Part shown: one piece after another, positions 44,825 to 54,964 of the stretch | Layout of the letters: each line of letters starts with the position of its first letter | Position numbering within the stretch: the stretch's first letter is position 1 | DNA from: Staphylococcus simulans | GTDB lineage: Bacteria > Bacillota > Bacilli > Staphylococcales > Staphylococcaceae | Length of the DNA stretch: 64,000 bases | NCBI RefSeq assembly: GCF_002994445.1 | Contig: NZ_MRZJ01000009.1 | Span: 1 to 64,000 of the forward strand | Direction: 5' to 3' | Position numbers and translations under genes: made by a program | Notes under the pieces: model-generated | Databases searched by the model: none | Told to the model about the DNA's origin: nothing | What the model saw: the letters and a program-made list of their open reading frames with translations, nothing else

Positions 44825-45253
44825 TTATTCCTCAGTTTTATTCTCTTCAATCGCCTTTTTGATTTCAACGATACATGCATCCATATCTTTGAAGACTTCG
44901 TGCTTTTCCCAAAAGCGCAAGACAGTGTAGCCCATGTCTTTGAGCTGTTGTGTGACTTCTTGGTCGCGTTCCATATTGCGCTCGATTTTCGGTATCCAGT
45001 AATCACGATGGGTATGGATACGTTTTTGTTTTTGATTTTCCCAATCGTAGCCGTGCCAAAATTCTCCATCCACAAAGACTAAGACATTGTATTTAGTAAT
45101 GGCTATATCTGGTTTGCCTGGAAGTTTTTTATAGTTTTTGAAGTAACGGATGCCTTCATGCCATAACGCTTTTGCGAGTTGTGTTTCTGCTTTGCCTCCG
45201 GTTGCACGAATCTTAGACATCATTTTTGAGCGATAAGCTTTAGATTCTGTCAT
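44825..45253 (-). CDS. vsr: Very short patch repair (Vsr) endonuclease
   Basis: Nicks at T:G mismatches left by deamination of 5-methylcytosine. Vsr features are clear: MMSKIRATGGKAET, a PGKPDIAI stretch with the catalytic Asp and the FVDGEFWHGYDW block. Its 142 residues are usual, though the zinc-ligand Cys of the E. coli enzyme is not evident in FWHGYDW. Vsr normally lies beside a cytosine-5 methyltransferase, and none is in this window. It is downstream of kdpED on the same strand, with its own SD. Confidence 0.87.
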   Translation of the reverse strand: MTESKAYRSKMMSKIRATGGKAETQLAKALWHEGIRYFKNYKKLPGKPDIAITKYNVLVFVDGEFWHGYDWENQKQKRIHTHRDYWIPKIERNMERDQEVTQQLKDMGYTVLRFWEKHEVFKDMDACIVEIKKAIEENKTEE

Positions 45254-45303
45254 GCTGCATCACCTCGCTTATAGTGTTCCCGTTCTCAGTTGTTGTTATG
45301 CTG

Positions 45304-45999
45304 CTAAGTGAGATGAATCATTTGGTAGCCGATTCTTGGATGTGTTTGAATCAGCTTTTTATCATTGTATTCGGAAGCATCAATCGCAAGTTTCTTTCTG
45401 AGTGAAGCCATATGGACACGTAAAGCCGCCATTTCAGTTTTATTGACATAACCATAAAGTGCTTTTAACAGTGTTTGATATGTCAGTACTTTACCGACAT
45501 GATGGCTTAAGACATCCAGTAATTGGAATTCGTTAGGTGTCAGACGGACTTCTTGTCCTTCTATAAAGACCGTTTTAGCATTGAAGTCGACATAGAGCGG
45601 ACCGTTTTCGAAGCGGTCTTCGATTTCTTCGTTGCGGTTATACATCCGCAAGACCACACGAATACGTGCACGCAATTCATCAATACTGAAAGGTTTAGTC
45701 ATATAATCATTGGCACCGCGGTCTAAAGCTTCGACAATGATATGTTCTTCATGTCTTGCACTGATGACAATAATCGGTAGATCTGATTCTTTGCGGATAT
45801 TATGAATGACATCTAAGCCATCCATATCCGGCAATCCTAAATCTAATAGAATCAAATTCGGATGTTCTGTACGGATTCTGAAATCGACTTCTTTGCCTTG
45901 TTGGGCTTTAACGACTTTATAATAATCCATGGTTAAAGACACGTCGATCAGATGCAGAATCGATTCATCATCTTCTACAATCAATACAGTTGTATTCAT
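45304..45999 (-). CDS. kdpE: KdpE response regulator
   Basis: An OmpR-class regulator of the kdp operon. The receiver domain has the phospho-acceptor Asp in LILLDLGLPDMDG near residue 53 and the conserved Lys in YMTKPFS; the C-terminal winged helix covers about 130-228. The 4-bp overlap (ATGA) with kdpD indicates translation coupling. Phosphorylated by KdpD, it would activate kdpFABC; in S. aureus it also affects virulence genes. Confidence 0.92.
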   Translation of the reverse strand: MNTTVLIVEDDESILHLIDVSLTMDYYKVVKAQQGKEVDFRIRTEHPNLILLDLGLPDMDGLDVIHNIRKESDLPIIVISARHEEHIIVEALDRGANDYMTKPFSIDELRARIRVVLRMYNRNEEIEDRFENGPLYVDFNAKTVFIEGQEVRLTPNEFQLLDVLSHHVGKVLTYQTLLKALYGYVNKTEMAALRVHMASLRKKLAIDASEYNDKKLIQTHPRIGYQMIHLT

Positions 46000-48626
46000 G
46001 GTTCCACCTTCTCACTTTGGTTGATAGGTAATGCAAAATAAAAGATACTGCCATGCGGCTGATTTTCTTTATAATGCAGCTGGCTGTTGTGCTGCTTGAG
46101 AATCAGCTGGACTAAATAGAGTCCTAACCCTAAACTATCTTTCTTATTATCTTTAAAATAATCTCCAGAATAATAGGGTTCAAAGATTAATGCACATTCT
46201 TTCTCAGGAATACCGACGCCATTATCATACAGCGCAAATTCAATGCTTTCTTCTTTTTGTACGACTTTCAAAGTCACCGGTTGACTGGCTTGTGCATGTT
46301 TTATCGCATTATCTGTCAGATTGAACAGGACTTGCAAGATTAATTTACTGTCGATATCGATGAGTTCAATAATATCTTCTGCTTCAATCTGAACTTTTCT
46401 GCTTTGGTGTCTGCGCACTAAACCTTCTTCATATTCTTCAATTAATTCATCTACAAGGTAAGGATAACGCAAGACTTTGATTTCAGAGCTCTCTAACTTT
46501 GTTAGAGATAAGATGTTGCTGACGAGGGTGTGCAGATATTGTGCTTCTTCATATGATGCACTCAGCAGCTGATCTGATTCTTGTGTTTTCATATTATCTC
46601 TATGATATAACATCATATCCAAATTGCCGATAATCGAAGTAAGCGGTGTTCTGATGTCATGCGAAATAGAGTGCAGGAAGTTAGAACGTGTTGTTTCTCG
46701 TTCCGCTTTAATCATAGATTGGCGTGTTTGTTTTAAGAGATACACGTTCTCTACTGCAAGGGTCAAATCATTAATCATCGACTCTAAAATAGAGTTGTCA
46801 TAAGCATCTACTTCATCTGTGTCTGTGAAATGAATCGAAATAATGCCTTTTACCGGTGCAGTACCGATGGGGATACACATGGCTTTACTGCCGGGGAATG
46901 TATCGGTTAGCCGGCCGGCACGCTTTTCATTTTCAATCACCCAATCTAAAGTTTCAGTATCTGACAAGTGTTGTATATCTTTTGAACCGAAGGTCGCTTG
47001 AGACACAATACGTTGTTGTTTTACTTCAAATGCTGTGACGGTTTGATTGAGCAGCTGATGGATCTGTTCAGCAGAGACATTCAGCAATTGTTCAATAGTA
47101 TAGGACTGTTTGATTGTCTGGTTGAAGTGCAGCATCGTATTTGTACGGTAGAGCTGGCGTTCTGTCAATGTGTGCTGATACTTTAAATTCTTCAACAAAG
47201 CACTCGTCAATAAACTCGCAAAGATACTCGTCGCAAAGGTAATCGGATAAGCGAAGCGATACATCTCTAAAGTAAAGCGCGGTACGGTAAAGAAATAGTT
47301 GAAGACGAACACATTTAAGATTGAAGCTGCAAACCCTATGAGATAAGACTGTGTCCAAATCGATAATATGATAATACCGATGAGGAACATCAAGAGAATA
47401 ATCGTACTCGACTCGCTTTTATCAAAGGAATAGACCCACATACCAATTAAGACACAAAGTGTTTGAATGACAATCATTTTGAAAATATCAATCGACCATC
47501 TTGTTGTCGGCGCAGTATTGGTTTGAAGCTTAGGTTTAGGCTGGGTACGTACATACTTAATCGGAATAATCTCTATCTTATAATGATGCGGCTGTTCTGT
47601 CAGTGCATCTAATAACGACTTCTTAAAGTAATCCTTCCATTTCGGGCGTTCTGCTTGGCCTAAGACCAGTTTTGTTACATGTGCATGTTCGCACCAATGA
47701 TTGAGTTCTGTAGCAATGTTTTGTGCATACAGCACTTTGATTTCTGCGCCTAATGATTTCGCAAGCATTAAATTTTTATGCGCATGATGCCCCGGCTGCT
47801 GGTCTGAAGACTTCTCAAAGATATCAATATAAATCGCGGTGAATTTCGCATGTTCTTTGTAGGCTGCTCTGCGCGCTTCTCGGATGACACCTTCATTATA
47901 AATACTGCCGCTGACTGCCACTGCAATATGCGGTGTGACGTCTGTATGTTTGGTTTTATATCGTTGTTCTTTCTGACTCATAATATCTGCGACAGTACGT
48001 AAAGTTAATTCACGCAGCTCTGTTAAGTTTTCATACGTAAAGAAATGCGAAAAGGCAGTTTCTAAACGTTCTTTCTTATACACCTTTCCAGCTTTCAATC
48101 TTTGTATCAGCATATCTGGCGAAATATCGACCACTTCAATAGCATCTGCCGACATGATGAATTGATCAGGGACACGTTCCTTTACTTGAACGCCTGTCAT
48201 TAAAGAAATCTGTCCGCTTAAACTTTCTATATGCTGAATGTTGATAGTCGTCCATACATCAATACCATGCGCTAAAATTTCTTCAATATCCATATAACGC
48301 TTCAGATGCCGATTCTTTGAGACATTGGTATGGGCGAGTTCATCAATTAATACAATATCCGGCTGTGCTTCGATAATTGTATTCACATCTACATAATTAA
48401 ACGTATGACTGCCGAATTGATGAGAACGTGTTTCGATTTGCGGCAGCTGTTCAGCCAAACGGCTGGTTTCAATTCTTTGGTGCGGTTCAATATAACCGAT
48501 TTTAATATCAATACCGTCATGATAGGCATCAATACCATTCGATAACATTTCATATGTTTTTCCTACGCCTGGGCTGTAGCCTAAATATAATGTCAGCTTG
48601 CCGCGTTTGATGGACTCTTCTTGCAT
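45996..48626 (-). CDS. kdpD: KdpD sensor histidine kinase
   Basis: An 876-residue membrane kinase. The N-terminal KdpD domain has a Walker A (GYSPGVGKT, 16-24) and IVLIDELAHTN (91-101). A universal-stress-protein domain carries SGS (239-241), twenty residues, then FTAIY (262-266), the SxS-X20-FTAxY pattern that binds cyclic di-AMP in the S. aureus protein. Four membrane segments (about 385-500), a GAF-like region, the phospho-acceptor His in HSISHDIRTP and an HATPase follow. It senses low potassium or turgor, damped by c-di-AMP. Its start lies 170 bp from kdpF, in opposite orientation. Confidence 0.93.
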   Translation of the reverse strand: MQEESIKRGKLTLYLGYSPGVGKTYEMLSNGIDAYHDGIDIKIGYIEPHQRIETSRLAEQLPQIETRSHQFGSHTFNYVDVNTIIEAQPDIVLIDELAHTNVSKNRHLKRYMDIEEILAHGIDVWTTINIQHIESLSGQISLMTGVQVKERVPDQFIMSADAIEVVDISPDMLIQRLKAGKVYKKERLETAFSHFFTYENLTELRELTLRTVADIMSQKEQRYKTKHTDVTPHIAVAVSGSIYNEGVIREARRAAYKEHAKFTAIYIDIFEKSSDQQPGHHAHKNLMLAKSLGAEIKVLYAQNIATELNHWCEHAHVTKLVLGQAERPKWKDYFKKSLLDALTEQPHHYKIEIIPIKYVRTQPKPKLQTNTAPTTRWSIDIFKMIVIQTLCVLIGMWVYSFDKSESSTIILLMFLIGIIILSIWTQSYLIGFAASILNVFVFNYFFTVPRFTLEMYRFAYPITFATSIFASLLTSALLKNLKYQHTLTERQLYRTNTMLHFNQTIKQSYTIEQLLNVSAEQIHQLLNQTVTAFEVKQQRIVSQATFGSKDIQHLSDTETLDWVIENEKRAGRLTDTFPGSKAMCIPIGTAPVKGIISIHFTDTDEVDAYDNSILESMINDLTLAVENVYLLKQTRQSMIKAERETTRSNFLHSISHDIRTPLTSIIGNLDMMLYHRDNMKTQESDQLLSASYEEAQYLHTLVSNILSLTKLESSEIKVLRYPYLVDELIEEYEEGLVRRHQSRKVQIEAEDIIELIDIDSKLILQVLFNLTDNAIKHAQASQPVTLKVVQKEESIEFALYDNGVGIPEKECALIFEPYYSGDYFKDNKKDSLGLGLYLVQLILKQHNSQLHYKENQPHGSIFYFALPINQSEKVEP

Positions 48627-48796
48627 TCTGACTCACCACGCTTTTGTTTATTTTATCTATAGTATATACAACTTTTGACAGACCTCACGTCTTTGTTTCT
48701 CATCTTTATAACTTCTTTATAACTTTCCTGAAACGTTAACACTTCCGTTATACATTGCTTGGTAAACTTTGGCTTGAAAGTAAGGAGGGACGACAA
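48627..48796. promoter_or_regulatory. kdpD/kdpF divergent control region
   Basis: A 170-bp spacer that must contain both promoters and the KdpE site. I saw no unmistakable -35/-10 pair and so do not place them. TAAGGAGGGAC before kdpF is a strong SD. Confidence 0.45.
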
Positions 48797-48877
48797 ATGG
48801 GAGGAGTACTTGTCGCGGTGATTATCGCGCTTATTGTGTATTTATGCTATGCGCTGTTGTACAGTGAAAAATTCTAA
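48797..48877 (+). CDS. kdpF: KdpF, small stabilising subunit of the potassium ATPase
   Basis: A 26-residue single-span membrane peptide (MGGVLVAVIIALIVYLCYAL, then a short polar end), the length and position of KdpF, which sits between KdpA and lipid and stabilises the complex. The SD AAGGAGGG is strong and kdpA starts 24 bp on. Confidence 0.88.
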   Translation: MGGVLVAVIIALIVYLCYALLYSEKF

Positions 48878-48901
48878 TTAATGAAAGAAGGTCAGTTTGA
48901 G

Positions 48902-50581
48902 ATGAGTATCGTTATCTTTATAGGTGTCTTCATTGCGTTGACATACATCGTCAGCAGATATCTCTATTCTGTCGCACTGGTGACACCCTCAAAAATGGAT
49001 AAAGTATTTCAGCCGATTGAACATGTGATCTACCGCATTATCGGCACAAAGCTTGAACATATGTCAGGCAAAACTTACATTAAACACTTTTTAATTGTGA
49101 ATGGGTTGATGGGTTTAATCTCATTCTTATTCTTATTAGTTCAGCAATGGCTGTTTTTAAACCCGAATCACAACATGAACCAATCCGTATCACTTGCCTT
49201 TAATACTATGGCATCGTTCTTAACCAATACGAATTTACAGCACTATGCAGGTGAAACAGGTTTGACGTACTTAACACAAATGTGTGTCATTACTTTCTTA
49301 ATGTTCACATCTGCAGCATCTGGTTATGCGGTATGTATTGCGATGTTAAGACGATTAACTGGCGTGACGGATGTCATCGGCAACTATTATCAAGATATGA
49401 CACGCTTTATTTTACGTGTACTGATTCCGTTTGCGTTTATCATCAGTTTATTCTTAATCAGCCAAGGCACACCGCAAACGTTAAAAGGCAATTTAGTCAT
49501 CGATACACTTTCTGGTGTGAAACAAACGATTGCCTACGGTCCGATGGCGTCCTTGGAATCGATTAAACACTTAGGTACGAACGGCGGCGGTTTCTTAGGC
49601 GCTAACTCTTCAACACCGTTTGAAAACCCGACTTATTGGTCTAATTATGCAGAAGCGTTAAGTATGATGTTATTACCCGGGTCATTAGTATTCTTATTCG
49701 GACGCATGATGATGAAAGATAAAGCACATATCCATAAACATGCATGGATGATTTTCATCGCAATGCTTGCGATGTTTATCGGCTTTTTAAGCTTATGCTT
49801 ATTCGCAGAATATGCAGGCAATCCGATCTTGCATCAATTAGGCATTGACGGCGGCAATATGGAAGGGAAAGAAACCCGTTTTGGTATCGGACTTTCTGCA
49901 CTCTTCACGACAATTACGACTGCCTTTACAACTGGAACAGTCAACAACATGCATGACAGTTTGACACCGCTTGGCGGTTTAGTACCAATGGTACTGATGA
50001 TGCTGAATGCTGTGTTCGGCGGTGAAGGTGTCGGACTGATGAACATGATTATTTATGTGATGTTAACCGTGTTTATCTGCAGTTTGATGATTGGGAAAAC
50101 ACCAAGTTATTTAGGCATGAAAATAGAAGGCAAAGAAATGAAATTAATCGCACTATCATTCTTAGTGCATCCGCTGCTGATTTTAATCTTTAGTGCACTT
50201 GCCTTTGTGGTGCCGGGCGCACAAGACGCAATTACAAATCCATCGTTTCACGGTGTGTCGCAAGTGTTGTATGAATTCACATCTTCTTCTGCGAACAATG
50301 GTTCTGGCTTTGAAGGTTTAGGAGACGATACAACATTTTGGAACATTTCTACAGGGGTAGTAATGCTGCTGGCACGCTTTGTTCCGATTGTGCTGCAACT
50401 GTTAATTGTTTCAAGCCTAGTCAGCAAGAAAACATATCAAAACCAGCATCAAGATGTACCGATCGACAATGTCTTTTTCAGTGCGGTGCTGATTATCTTT
50501 ATTTTCTTGTTAAGCGGTTTGACATTCTTGCCGGACTTATTACTTGGACCTATCGGAGAACATTTATTACTGCATGGATAA
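48902..50581 (+). CDS. kdpA: KdpA, potassium-translocating subunit
   Basis: The potassium-channel-like subunit of the KdpFABC ATPase, 559 residues from ATG 48902. That start is preferred because AAGAAGG lies about 10 nt upstream; an ATG at 48881 precedes that SD. Four selectivity-filter-like loops are visible, including [17 protein letters not shown] near 100 and [20 protein letters not shown] near 225. About ten membrane segments. High-affinity K+ uptake under potassium limitation. Confidence 0.93.
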   Translation: MSIVIFIGVFIALTYIVSRYLYSVALVTPSKMDKVFQPIEHVIYRIIGTKLEHMSGKTYIKHFLIVNGLMGLISFLFLLVQQWLFLNPNHNMNQSVSLAFNTMASFLTNTNLQHYAGETGLTYLTQMCVITFLMFTSAASGYAVCIAMLRRLTGVTDVIGNYYQDMTRFILRVLIPFAFIISLFLISQGTPQTLKGNLVIDTLSGVKQTIAYGPMASLESIKHLGTNGGGFLGANSSTPFENPTYWSNYAEALSMMLLPGSLVFLFGRMMMKDKAHIHKHAWMIFIAMLAMFIGFLSLCLFAEYAGNPILHQLGIDGGNMEGKETRFGIGLSALFTTITTAFTTGTVNNMHDSLTPLGGLVPMVLMMLNAVFGGEGVGLMNMIIYVMLTVFICSLMIGKTPSYLGMKIEGKEMKLIALSFLVHPLLILIFSALAFVVPGAQDAITNPSFHGVSQVLYEFTSSSANNGSGFEGLGDDTTFWNISTGVVMLLARFVPIVLQLLIVSSLVSKKTYQNQHQDVPIDNVFFSAVLIIFIFLLSGLTFLPDLLLGPIGEHLLLHG

Positions 50582-50614
50582 CCATGACGATGAAGAGATA
50601 AGGAGGAACATACG

Positions 50615-52636
50615 ATGGCACAATCCGCTCAAAGTATGCAAAAGGATTTGATGAAACAAGCTTTTAAAGAAAGTTTCGTCAAAATGAATCCTAAATATAT
50701 GATTAAGAACCCGATTATGTTCGTGGTTGAAGTAGGAATGGTTTTGGCATTTATCTTGATTTTTGTACCAGATTTATTTGCACAAGAATCTGTATCGCGC
50801 TTTTATCTGCTCAGCATCTTTATCATTTTATTACTGACAGTTCTATTTGCGAACTTCTCAGAAGCACTCGCAGAAGGCAGAGGGAAAGCACAAGCCAATG
50901 CACTACGCCAAACGCAAACCAATATGACTGCACGCCGTATTCAATCTGACGGCAGTTATGAAACGATTGATGCATCTGATTTAAAGAAAGGGGACATCGT
51001 CCGTGTCGAAACGGGAGAACAAATCCCGAATGACGGCACAGTCATCAAAGGCATTGCGACAGTCGATGAATCGGCAATTACAGGGGAATCCGCACCTGTC
51101 ATCAAAGAATCTGGCGGTGACTTCGACAATGTTATCGGCGGTACAGTGGTCGCATCTGACTGGCTGGAAGTCGAAATTACATCTGAACCCGGTCATTCAT
51201 TCTTAGATAAAATGATTGGATTGGTTGAAGGTGCAACACGTAAGAAAACACCGAATGAAATTGCATTGTTTACGCTTTTGATGACCCTGACAATTATTTT
51301 CTTAGTGGTAATTTTAACGATGTTTCCGCTTGCGAAGTTTTTACACTTAGATTTATCTATCGCGATGCTGATCGCATTAACAGTCTGCTTGATTCCGACA
51401 ACCATCGGCGGCTTGCTTTCTGCGATTGGGATTGCTGGAATGGATCGTGTGACACAGTTTAATATTTTAGCGAAAAGCGGCCGTGCTGTAGAAACTTGCG
51501 GTGATGTCAACGTCTTGATTTTAGATAAAACCGGAACGATTACTTACGGCAACCGTATGGCAGATGCCTTTCTGCCTGTGAAGACATGCGATTATGAACG
51601 TTTAGTCAAAGCAGCTTACGAAACATCTGTCGCAGATGATACGCCTGAAGGCAAAAGTATCGTTAAACTCGCATACAAACAAGGTATTGATTTACCGCAA
51701 GAAGTCGGCGAATATCAGCCGTTCAAAGCAGAAACACGTATGAGCGGTGTCGTCTTCAGTGATAGAGAGGTTTATAAAGGTGCACCGAACAGTATGTTAA
51801 AACGCGTAAAAGATGCTGGCGGTACGATTCCGCCGGATATTGAAAGCATCGTGAAATCTGTCTCTAAAAAAGGTGGTACACCGTTAGTAGTAATCGAAAA
51901 TACAGAAATCTTAGGGGTCGTTTATTTAAAAGACGTGATTAAAGAGGGACTTGTTGAACGTTTCCAGGCTTTACGCAACATGGGAATTGAAACAGTTATG
52001 TGTACCGGAGACAACGAATTAACAGCCGCTACTATTGCTAAAGAAGCAGGTGTTGATCGCTTTGTGGCAGAATGCAAACCGGAAGATAAAATCAATGTCA
52101 TCCGCGAAGAACAGGCTAAAGGTCATATCGTCGCAATGACAGGCGACGGCACAAATGATGCACCGGCATTAGCTGAAGCAAATGTCGGACTGGCGATGAA
52201 CTCCGGAACAATGAGTGCCAAAGAAGCCGCAAATTTAATCGACTTAGATTCTAACCCGACAAAACTTATTGAAGTGGTGATGATCGGCAAACAATTATTG
52301 ATGACACGCGGTTCATTGACGACATTCAGTATTGCGAATGATATTGCGAAATACTTTGCGATTTTACCGGCAATGTTTATGGCTGCGATGCCGCAAATGC
52401 AGCACTTGAACATTATGCAGCTGCATTCTCCAGAGTCAGCAGTATTATCTGCACTGATTTTCAATGCACTGATTATTGTATTGCTGATACCGATTGCGAT
52501 GCGCGGTGTGAAATTCAAAGGCGCATCTACACAAACAATCTTAATGAAAAATATGCTGGTCTATGGGCTTGGCGGAATGATTGTACCGTTTATCGGTATT
52601 AAACTCATAGATTTAGTCATTCAATTCTTTGTATAG
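50615..52636 (+). CDS. kdpB: KdpB, P-type ATPase subunit
   Basis: The ATP-hydrolysing subunit. The phosphorylated Asp304 lies in LDKTGTIT; the actuator TGES (SAITGESAP, about 155) and the hinge motif ([15 protein letters not shown], about 510) are present. Length 673 is normal. In other KdpB proteins a serine in the TGES loop (TGESAP) is subject to inhibitory phosphorylation, and that Ser is kept. It is 33 bp after kdpA with a good SD (AAGGAGG). Confidence 0.95.
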   Translation: MAQSAQSMQKDLMKQAFKESFVKMNPKYMIKNPIMFVVEVGMVLAFILIFVPDLFAQESVSRFYLLSIFIILLLTVLFANFSEALAEGRGKAQANALRQTQTNMTARRIQSDGSYETIDASDLKKGDIVRVETGEQIPNDGTVIKGIATVDESAITGESAPVIKESGGDFDNVIGGTVVASDWLEVEITSEPGHSFLDKMIGLVEGATRKKTPNEIALFTLLMTLTIIFLVVILTMFPLAKFLHLDLSIAMLIALTVCLIPTTIGGLLSAIGIAGMDRVTQFNILAKSGRAVETCGDVNVLILDKTGTITYGNRMADAFLPVKTCDYERLVKAAYETSVADDTPEGKSIVKLAYKQGIDLPQEVGEYQPFKAETRMSGVVFSDREVYKGAPNSMLKRVKDAGGTIPPDIESIVKSVSKKGGTPLVVIENTEILGVVYLKDVIKEGLVERFQALRNMGIETVMCTGDNELTAATIAKEAGVDRFVAECKPEDKINVIREEQAKGHIVAMTGDGTNDAPALAEANVGLAMNSGTMSAKEAANLIDLDSNPTKLIEVVMIGKQLLMTRGSLTTFSIANDIAKYFAILPAMFMAAMPQMQHLNIMQLHSPESAVLSALIFNALIIVLLIPIAMRGVKFKGASTQTILMKNMLVYGLGGMIVPFIGIKLIDLVIQFFV

Positions 52637-52648
52637 GAGGCAATTGCC

Positions 52649-53212
52649 ATGCATGTATTCAGAAATAGTTTAGGACTGGTCATCATGATGCTGCTGCTGT
52701 GCGGTTTTATCTTTCCTTTAGCAGTTACCGGGGCAGGACAAGTACTCTTTAACGAACAAGCCAACGGCAGTCTGGTAAAGCAGGATGGTAAAGTAGTCGG
52801 CTCGAAATTAATCGGCCAGCAATGGACAGATGCGAAATACTTCCACGGCCGTATCAGTGCTGTGGATTACAATATGGATGAAAAAGCAGTCAAAGAAAAC
52901 GGCGGACCGGCTTCAGGCGGTTCCAACTTCGGCAATACGAACCCAAAATTAAAAGAACGTGTTGAACAAACTATCGATAAAGAAGGCAAAGAGCTGCCTG
53001 TAGATGCAGTGACTGCTTCAGGTTCAGGTTTAGACCCGGATATTACGGTTCAAAATGCGAACAGACAAGCAGAACGTATCGCTAAAGAACGTAATATTTC
53101 ACCAGATAAAGTCAAACAAATTATTCAGCACCACAAACAAACGTCACCTATGGCAGAACCATATGTGAACGTCTTGAAAATGAATATCGCATTAGATCAA
53201 TTAAAGGCATAG
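52649..53212 (+). CDS. kdpC: KdpC, accessory subunit of the potassium ATPase
   Basis: One N-terminal membrane span (about 8-32) and an extracytoplasmic domain with the KdpC motifs [11 protein letters not shown] and [13 protein letters not shown], then [12 protein letters not shown]. It stabilises the complex and aids potassium affinity. 187 residues, start 12 bp after kdpB with SD AGGAGGC. Confidence 0.94.
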   Translation: MHVFRNSLGLVIMMLLLCGFIFPLAVTGAGQVLFNEQANGSLVKQDGKVVGSKLIGQQWTDAKYFHGRISAVDYNMDEKAVKENGGPASGGSNFGNTNPKLKERVEQTIDKEGKELPVDAVTASGSGLDPDITVQNANRQAERIAKERNISPDKVKQIIQHHKQTSPMAEPYVNVLKMNIALDQLKA

Positions 53213-53224
53213 GAGAGGATGCAT

Positions 53225-53380
53225 ATGTGGATAATCAGTACGCTGATTTTATTTATCATAGTTCTCATTTTAGTCATTGATGATTTAAGAAAGACAGATG
53301 ATCTGCACGCCAAAGATTATGAGCTGGAAATGATTGAAAAAGGCTTGATTGCTCAAAAACAATACTTTGACGAAAGGTAA
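53225..53380 (+). CDS. Small single-span membrane protein at the end of the kdp operon, 51 aa
   Basis: ATG 12 bp after the kdpC stop with AGGAGAGG at the right distance. The product has an N-terminal hydrophobic span (MWIISTLILFIIVLILVI) and an acidic/basic tail (DDLRKTDDLHAKDYELEM). It lies in the kdp transcription unit, so a role with KdpFABC or KdpD is possible, but the family is unknown to me. Confidence 0.65.
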   Translation: MWIISTLILFIIVLILVIDDLRKTDDLHAKDYELEMIEKGLIAQKQYFDER

Positions 53381-53433
53381 ACACACATACATCAAAGGGG
53401 GTGGTGCTTTATATGTGAGATGAGATTTTATCG

Positions 53434-53702
53434 TACTGTGCAAAGCACAGTAAAGGAGGCGATGATGTCCTGATAAACGCTTGATAGGAAAACATACTGA
53501 ACAATACCTAACATCCAAACTGTTCAGACAACCTATAAAGATAACACATTTTTTCAGTGCATAAGACTTCATGTTCCTCCCCTAAAAGCATGAAGTCATA
53601 ATCCCAAAATAAAAATAAACTTGTTATGAAAGTAAACTCTATTCAATTCTATCCAATCCTTACAGCCGGTATGCTGCTAAAGCAGCTGCCGGCTGTTTCT
53701 TG
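53434..53702 (+). ncRNA. Structured segment, candidate sRNA with C-rich loop
   Basis: Three perfect hairpins in 260 bp with no ORF: TACTGTGC/GCACAGTA (53434-53452), GACTTCATG/CATGAAGTC (53565-53597) whose loop exposes CCTCCCC, and a terminator ACAGCCGG/CCGGCTGT with inner GCTGCT/AGCAGC (53662-53696) followed by TTCTT. A C-rich loop able to pair with Shine-Dalgarno sequences is typical of staphylococcal regulatory RNAs. No convincing promoter was found, so it could also be the 3' region of the kdp transcript. Confidence 0.4.
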
Positions 53703-53841
53703 TGCACTTAAGCATACATAACTGTTTAAAAGCAAAGCGGATAAAAAGACTGGGCAGGCAATAAAACGACTTAGGCACTAAGCCCCAAAATCAACTGTAA
53801 TAGGATTATACTCGCCTTATCCAAAAGCGGAGGTGAACTTC

Positions 53842-53919
53842 ATGTTAGAAAGTATCATTGCAATTATTAAACAAATTGTTGCACAATTCATTTCTGGCGG
53901 AAAACAAGACATTCATTAA
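53842..53919 (+). CDS. PSM-alpha/delta-toxin-like amphipathic peptide, 25 aa
   Basis: ATG follows GCGGAGGTGAAC at good spacing. The 25-residue product (begins MLESIIAIIKQIVAQF) has no signal peptide and alternates Ile/Val/Phe with Lys/Gln so as to form an amphipathic helix, like phenol-soluble modulins, which are exported as made by Pmt. TTATACT (about 53806) is a possible -10. A strong terminator follows 18 bp after the stop. Identification rests on peptide character, not homology. Confidence 0.65.
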   Translation: MLESIIAIIKQIVAQFISGGKQDIH

Positions 53920-53936
53920 GCTTTATGTTCATTTTG

Positions 53937-53964
53937 GTCGTCTTACTGATTTCAGTAAGGCGGC
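53937..53964 (+). terminator. Terminator of the PSM-like gene
   Basis: A 12-bp stem (GTCGTCTTACTG paired with CAGTAAGGCGGC by Watson-Crick and G-U pairs) with a 4-nt loop, then T5. Confidence 0.75.
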
Positions 53965-54064
53965 TTTTTCAATTATTAAGGGTTGAGAAATAGGGTAGAG
54001 GAAACTTAAGAGTAATATTGCAAGTTTGTACGTATGCATGTAAGAGACAACCTCAAATCGTTGA

Positions 54065-54949
54065 ATGAAAGTAGTGATTGAAATGGATAAGTCAGCTTTA
54101 GTACTTGGCGGCGGCAGTCATTATGCAATAGCTTGGCAGCTCGGATACTTGAAGGGGATGTCAGACTGCGGCATTGAATTAAGAGATGTAAAAGAAGTAG
54201 TGGGAACTTCTGCAGGGGCACAAGTCGGTGCATTGATTACCTCTGATTTACATTGGAATACGATATGGAAAGAACAAATCGAACAGCCGATTCAAGAAGA
54301 TTCACCGCTGACAGATGAAGCTATGGCACAGCTGCAGCAAAAAATAAGGACAATTGCACAAGACGCAGAAACTGAGACAGCGTGGATAAATGGATTGAGC
54401 ACTTTATCCAAGGCTACACACCCTGACATTACACAAGCAGAGCGTTTTGAAATGATTCGCAAGCGTTTAGGCAGTGCGTCATGCGAAACATGGCCAAAAG
54501 CCCTGCATATTGCTGCAACAAAATCAGAGACTAATGCACGTCATCTGTTCTCTTTTGATGAAGGAGAAGATTTGATTAAAGCAGTCACTGCCAGTTCTGC
54601 TTTCCCAGGTGTTTGGGCACCAGTTGAGATGAACGGCAGACATTATTATGACGGCGCCTCTTATTCTGCAGAAAATGCAGACTTGGCAAAAGATGCCAAA
54701 ACAGTAGTCATTTTAGCTGCGGATTTGCCGATTGCCTATCCTTATCCTTTAGATGAATTAGTGGATAAAATGCGTGTTAAAGGACAGCGCGTACGTGTGG
54801 TGACACCGGATAAGCATGTTAAACAAATATTAACAGACTTTAAAGAAAATGCGATGAATCCTAAACTTCGGACTAAGATTGCTGAAGCAGGTGCGAAACA
54901 AGGTTATAATGATGTGGACGCTATGTACCAATTTTGGAATCAACATTAA
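54065..54949 (+). CDS. Patatin-like phospholipase, 294 aa
   Basis: A serine hydrolase of the patatin fold: oxyanion-hole GGGSHYAIAW near residue 15, nucleophile elbow VGTSAGA near 55 and the catalytic Asp in YYDGASYSAENADL near 200. No signal peptide, so it acts inside the cell, probably on lipids. ATG 54065 and ATG 54083 are both possible starts; neither has a strong SD. tenA starts 15 bp later, so the two are probably co-transcribed. Confidence 0.82.
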   Translation: MKVVIEMDKSALVLGGGSHYAIAWQLGYLKGMSDCGIELRDVKEVVGTSAGAQVGALITSDLHWNTIWKEQIEQPIQEDSPLTDEAMAQLQQKIRTIAQDAETETAWINGLSTLSKATHPDITQAERFEMIRKRLGSASCETWPKALHIAATKSETNARHLFSFDEGEDLIKAVTASSAFPGVWAPVEMNGRHYYDGASYSAENADLAKDAKTVVILAADLPIAYPYPLDELVDKMRVKGQRVRVVTPDKHVKQILTDFKENAMNPKLRTKIAEAGAKQGYNDVDAMYQFWNQH

Positions 54950-54964
54950 TGAGGAGGCAGAACA

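Noticed and set aside
53401..53500. Holin-like type I toxin ORF after the kdp operon
   Set aside because: A good SD (AAAGGAGG) is present, but the following ATG is terminated after two codons (ATG-TCC-TGA).
53720..53798. AgrA binding sites upstream of the PSM-like gene
   Set aside because: Two ACAGTT cores are present but about 70 bp apart and not in the tandem arrangement expected for AgrA.
54950..54964. TPP riboswitch before tenA
   Set aside because: Only 15 bp separate the genes and no riboswitch-like sequence was seen further upstream in the patatin region.
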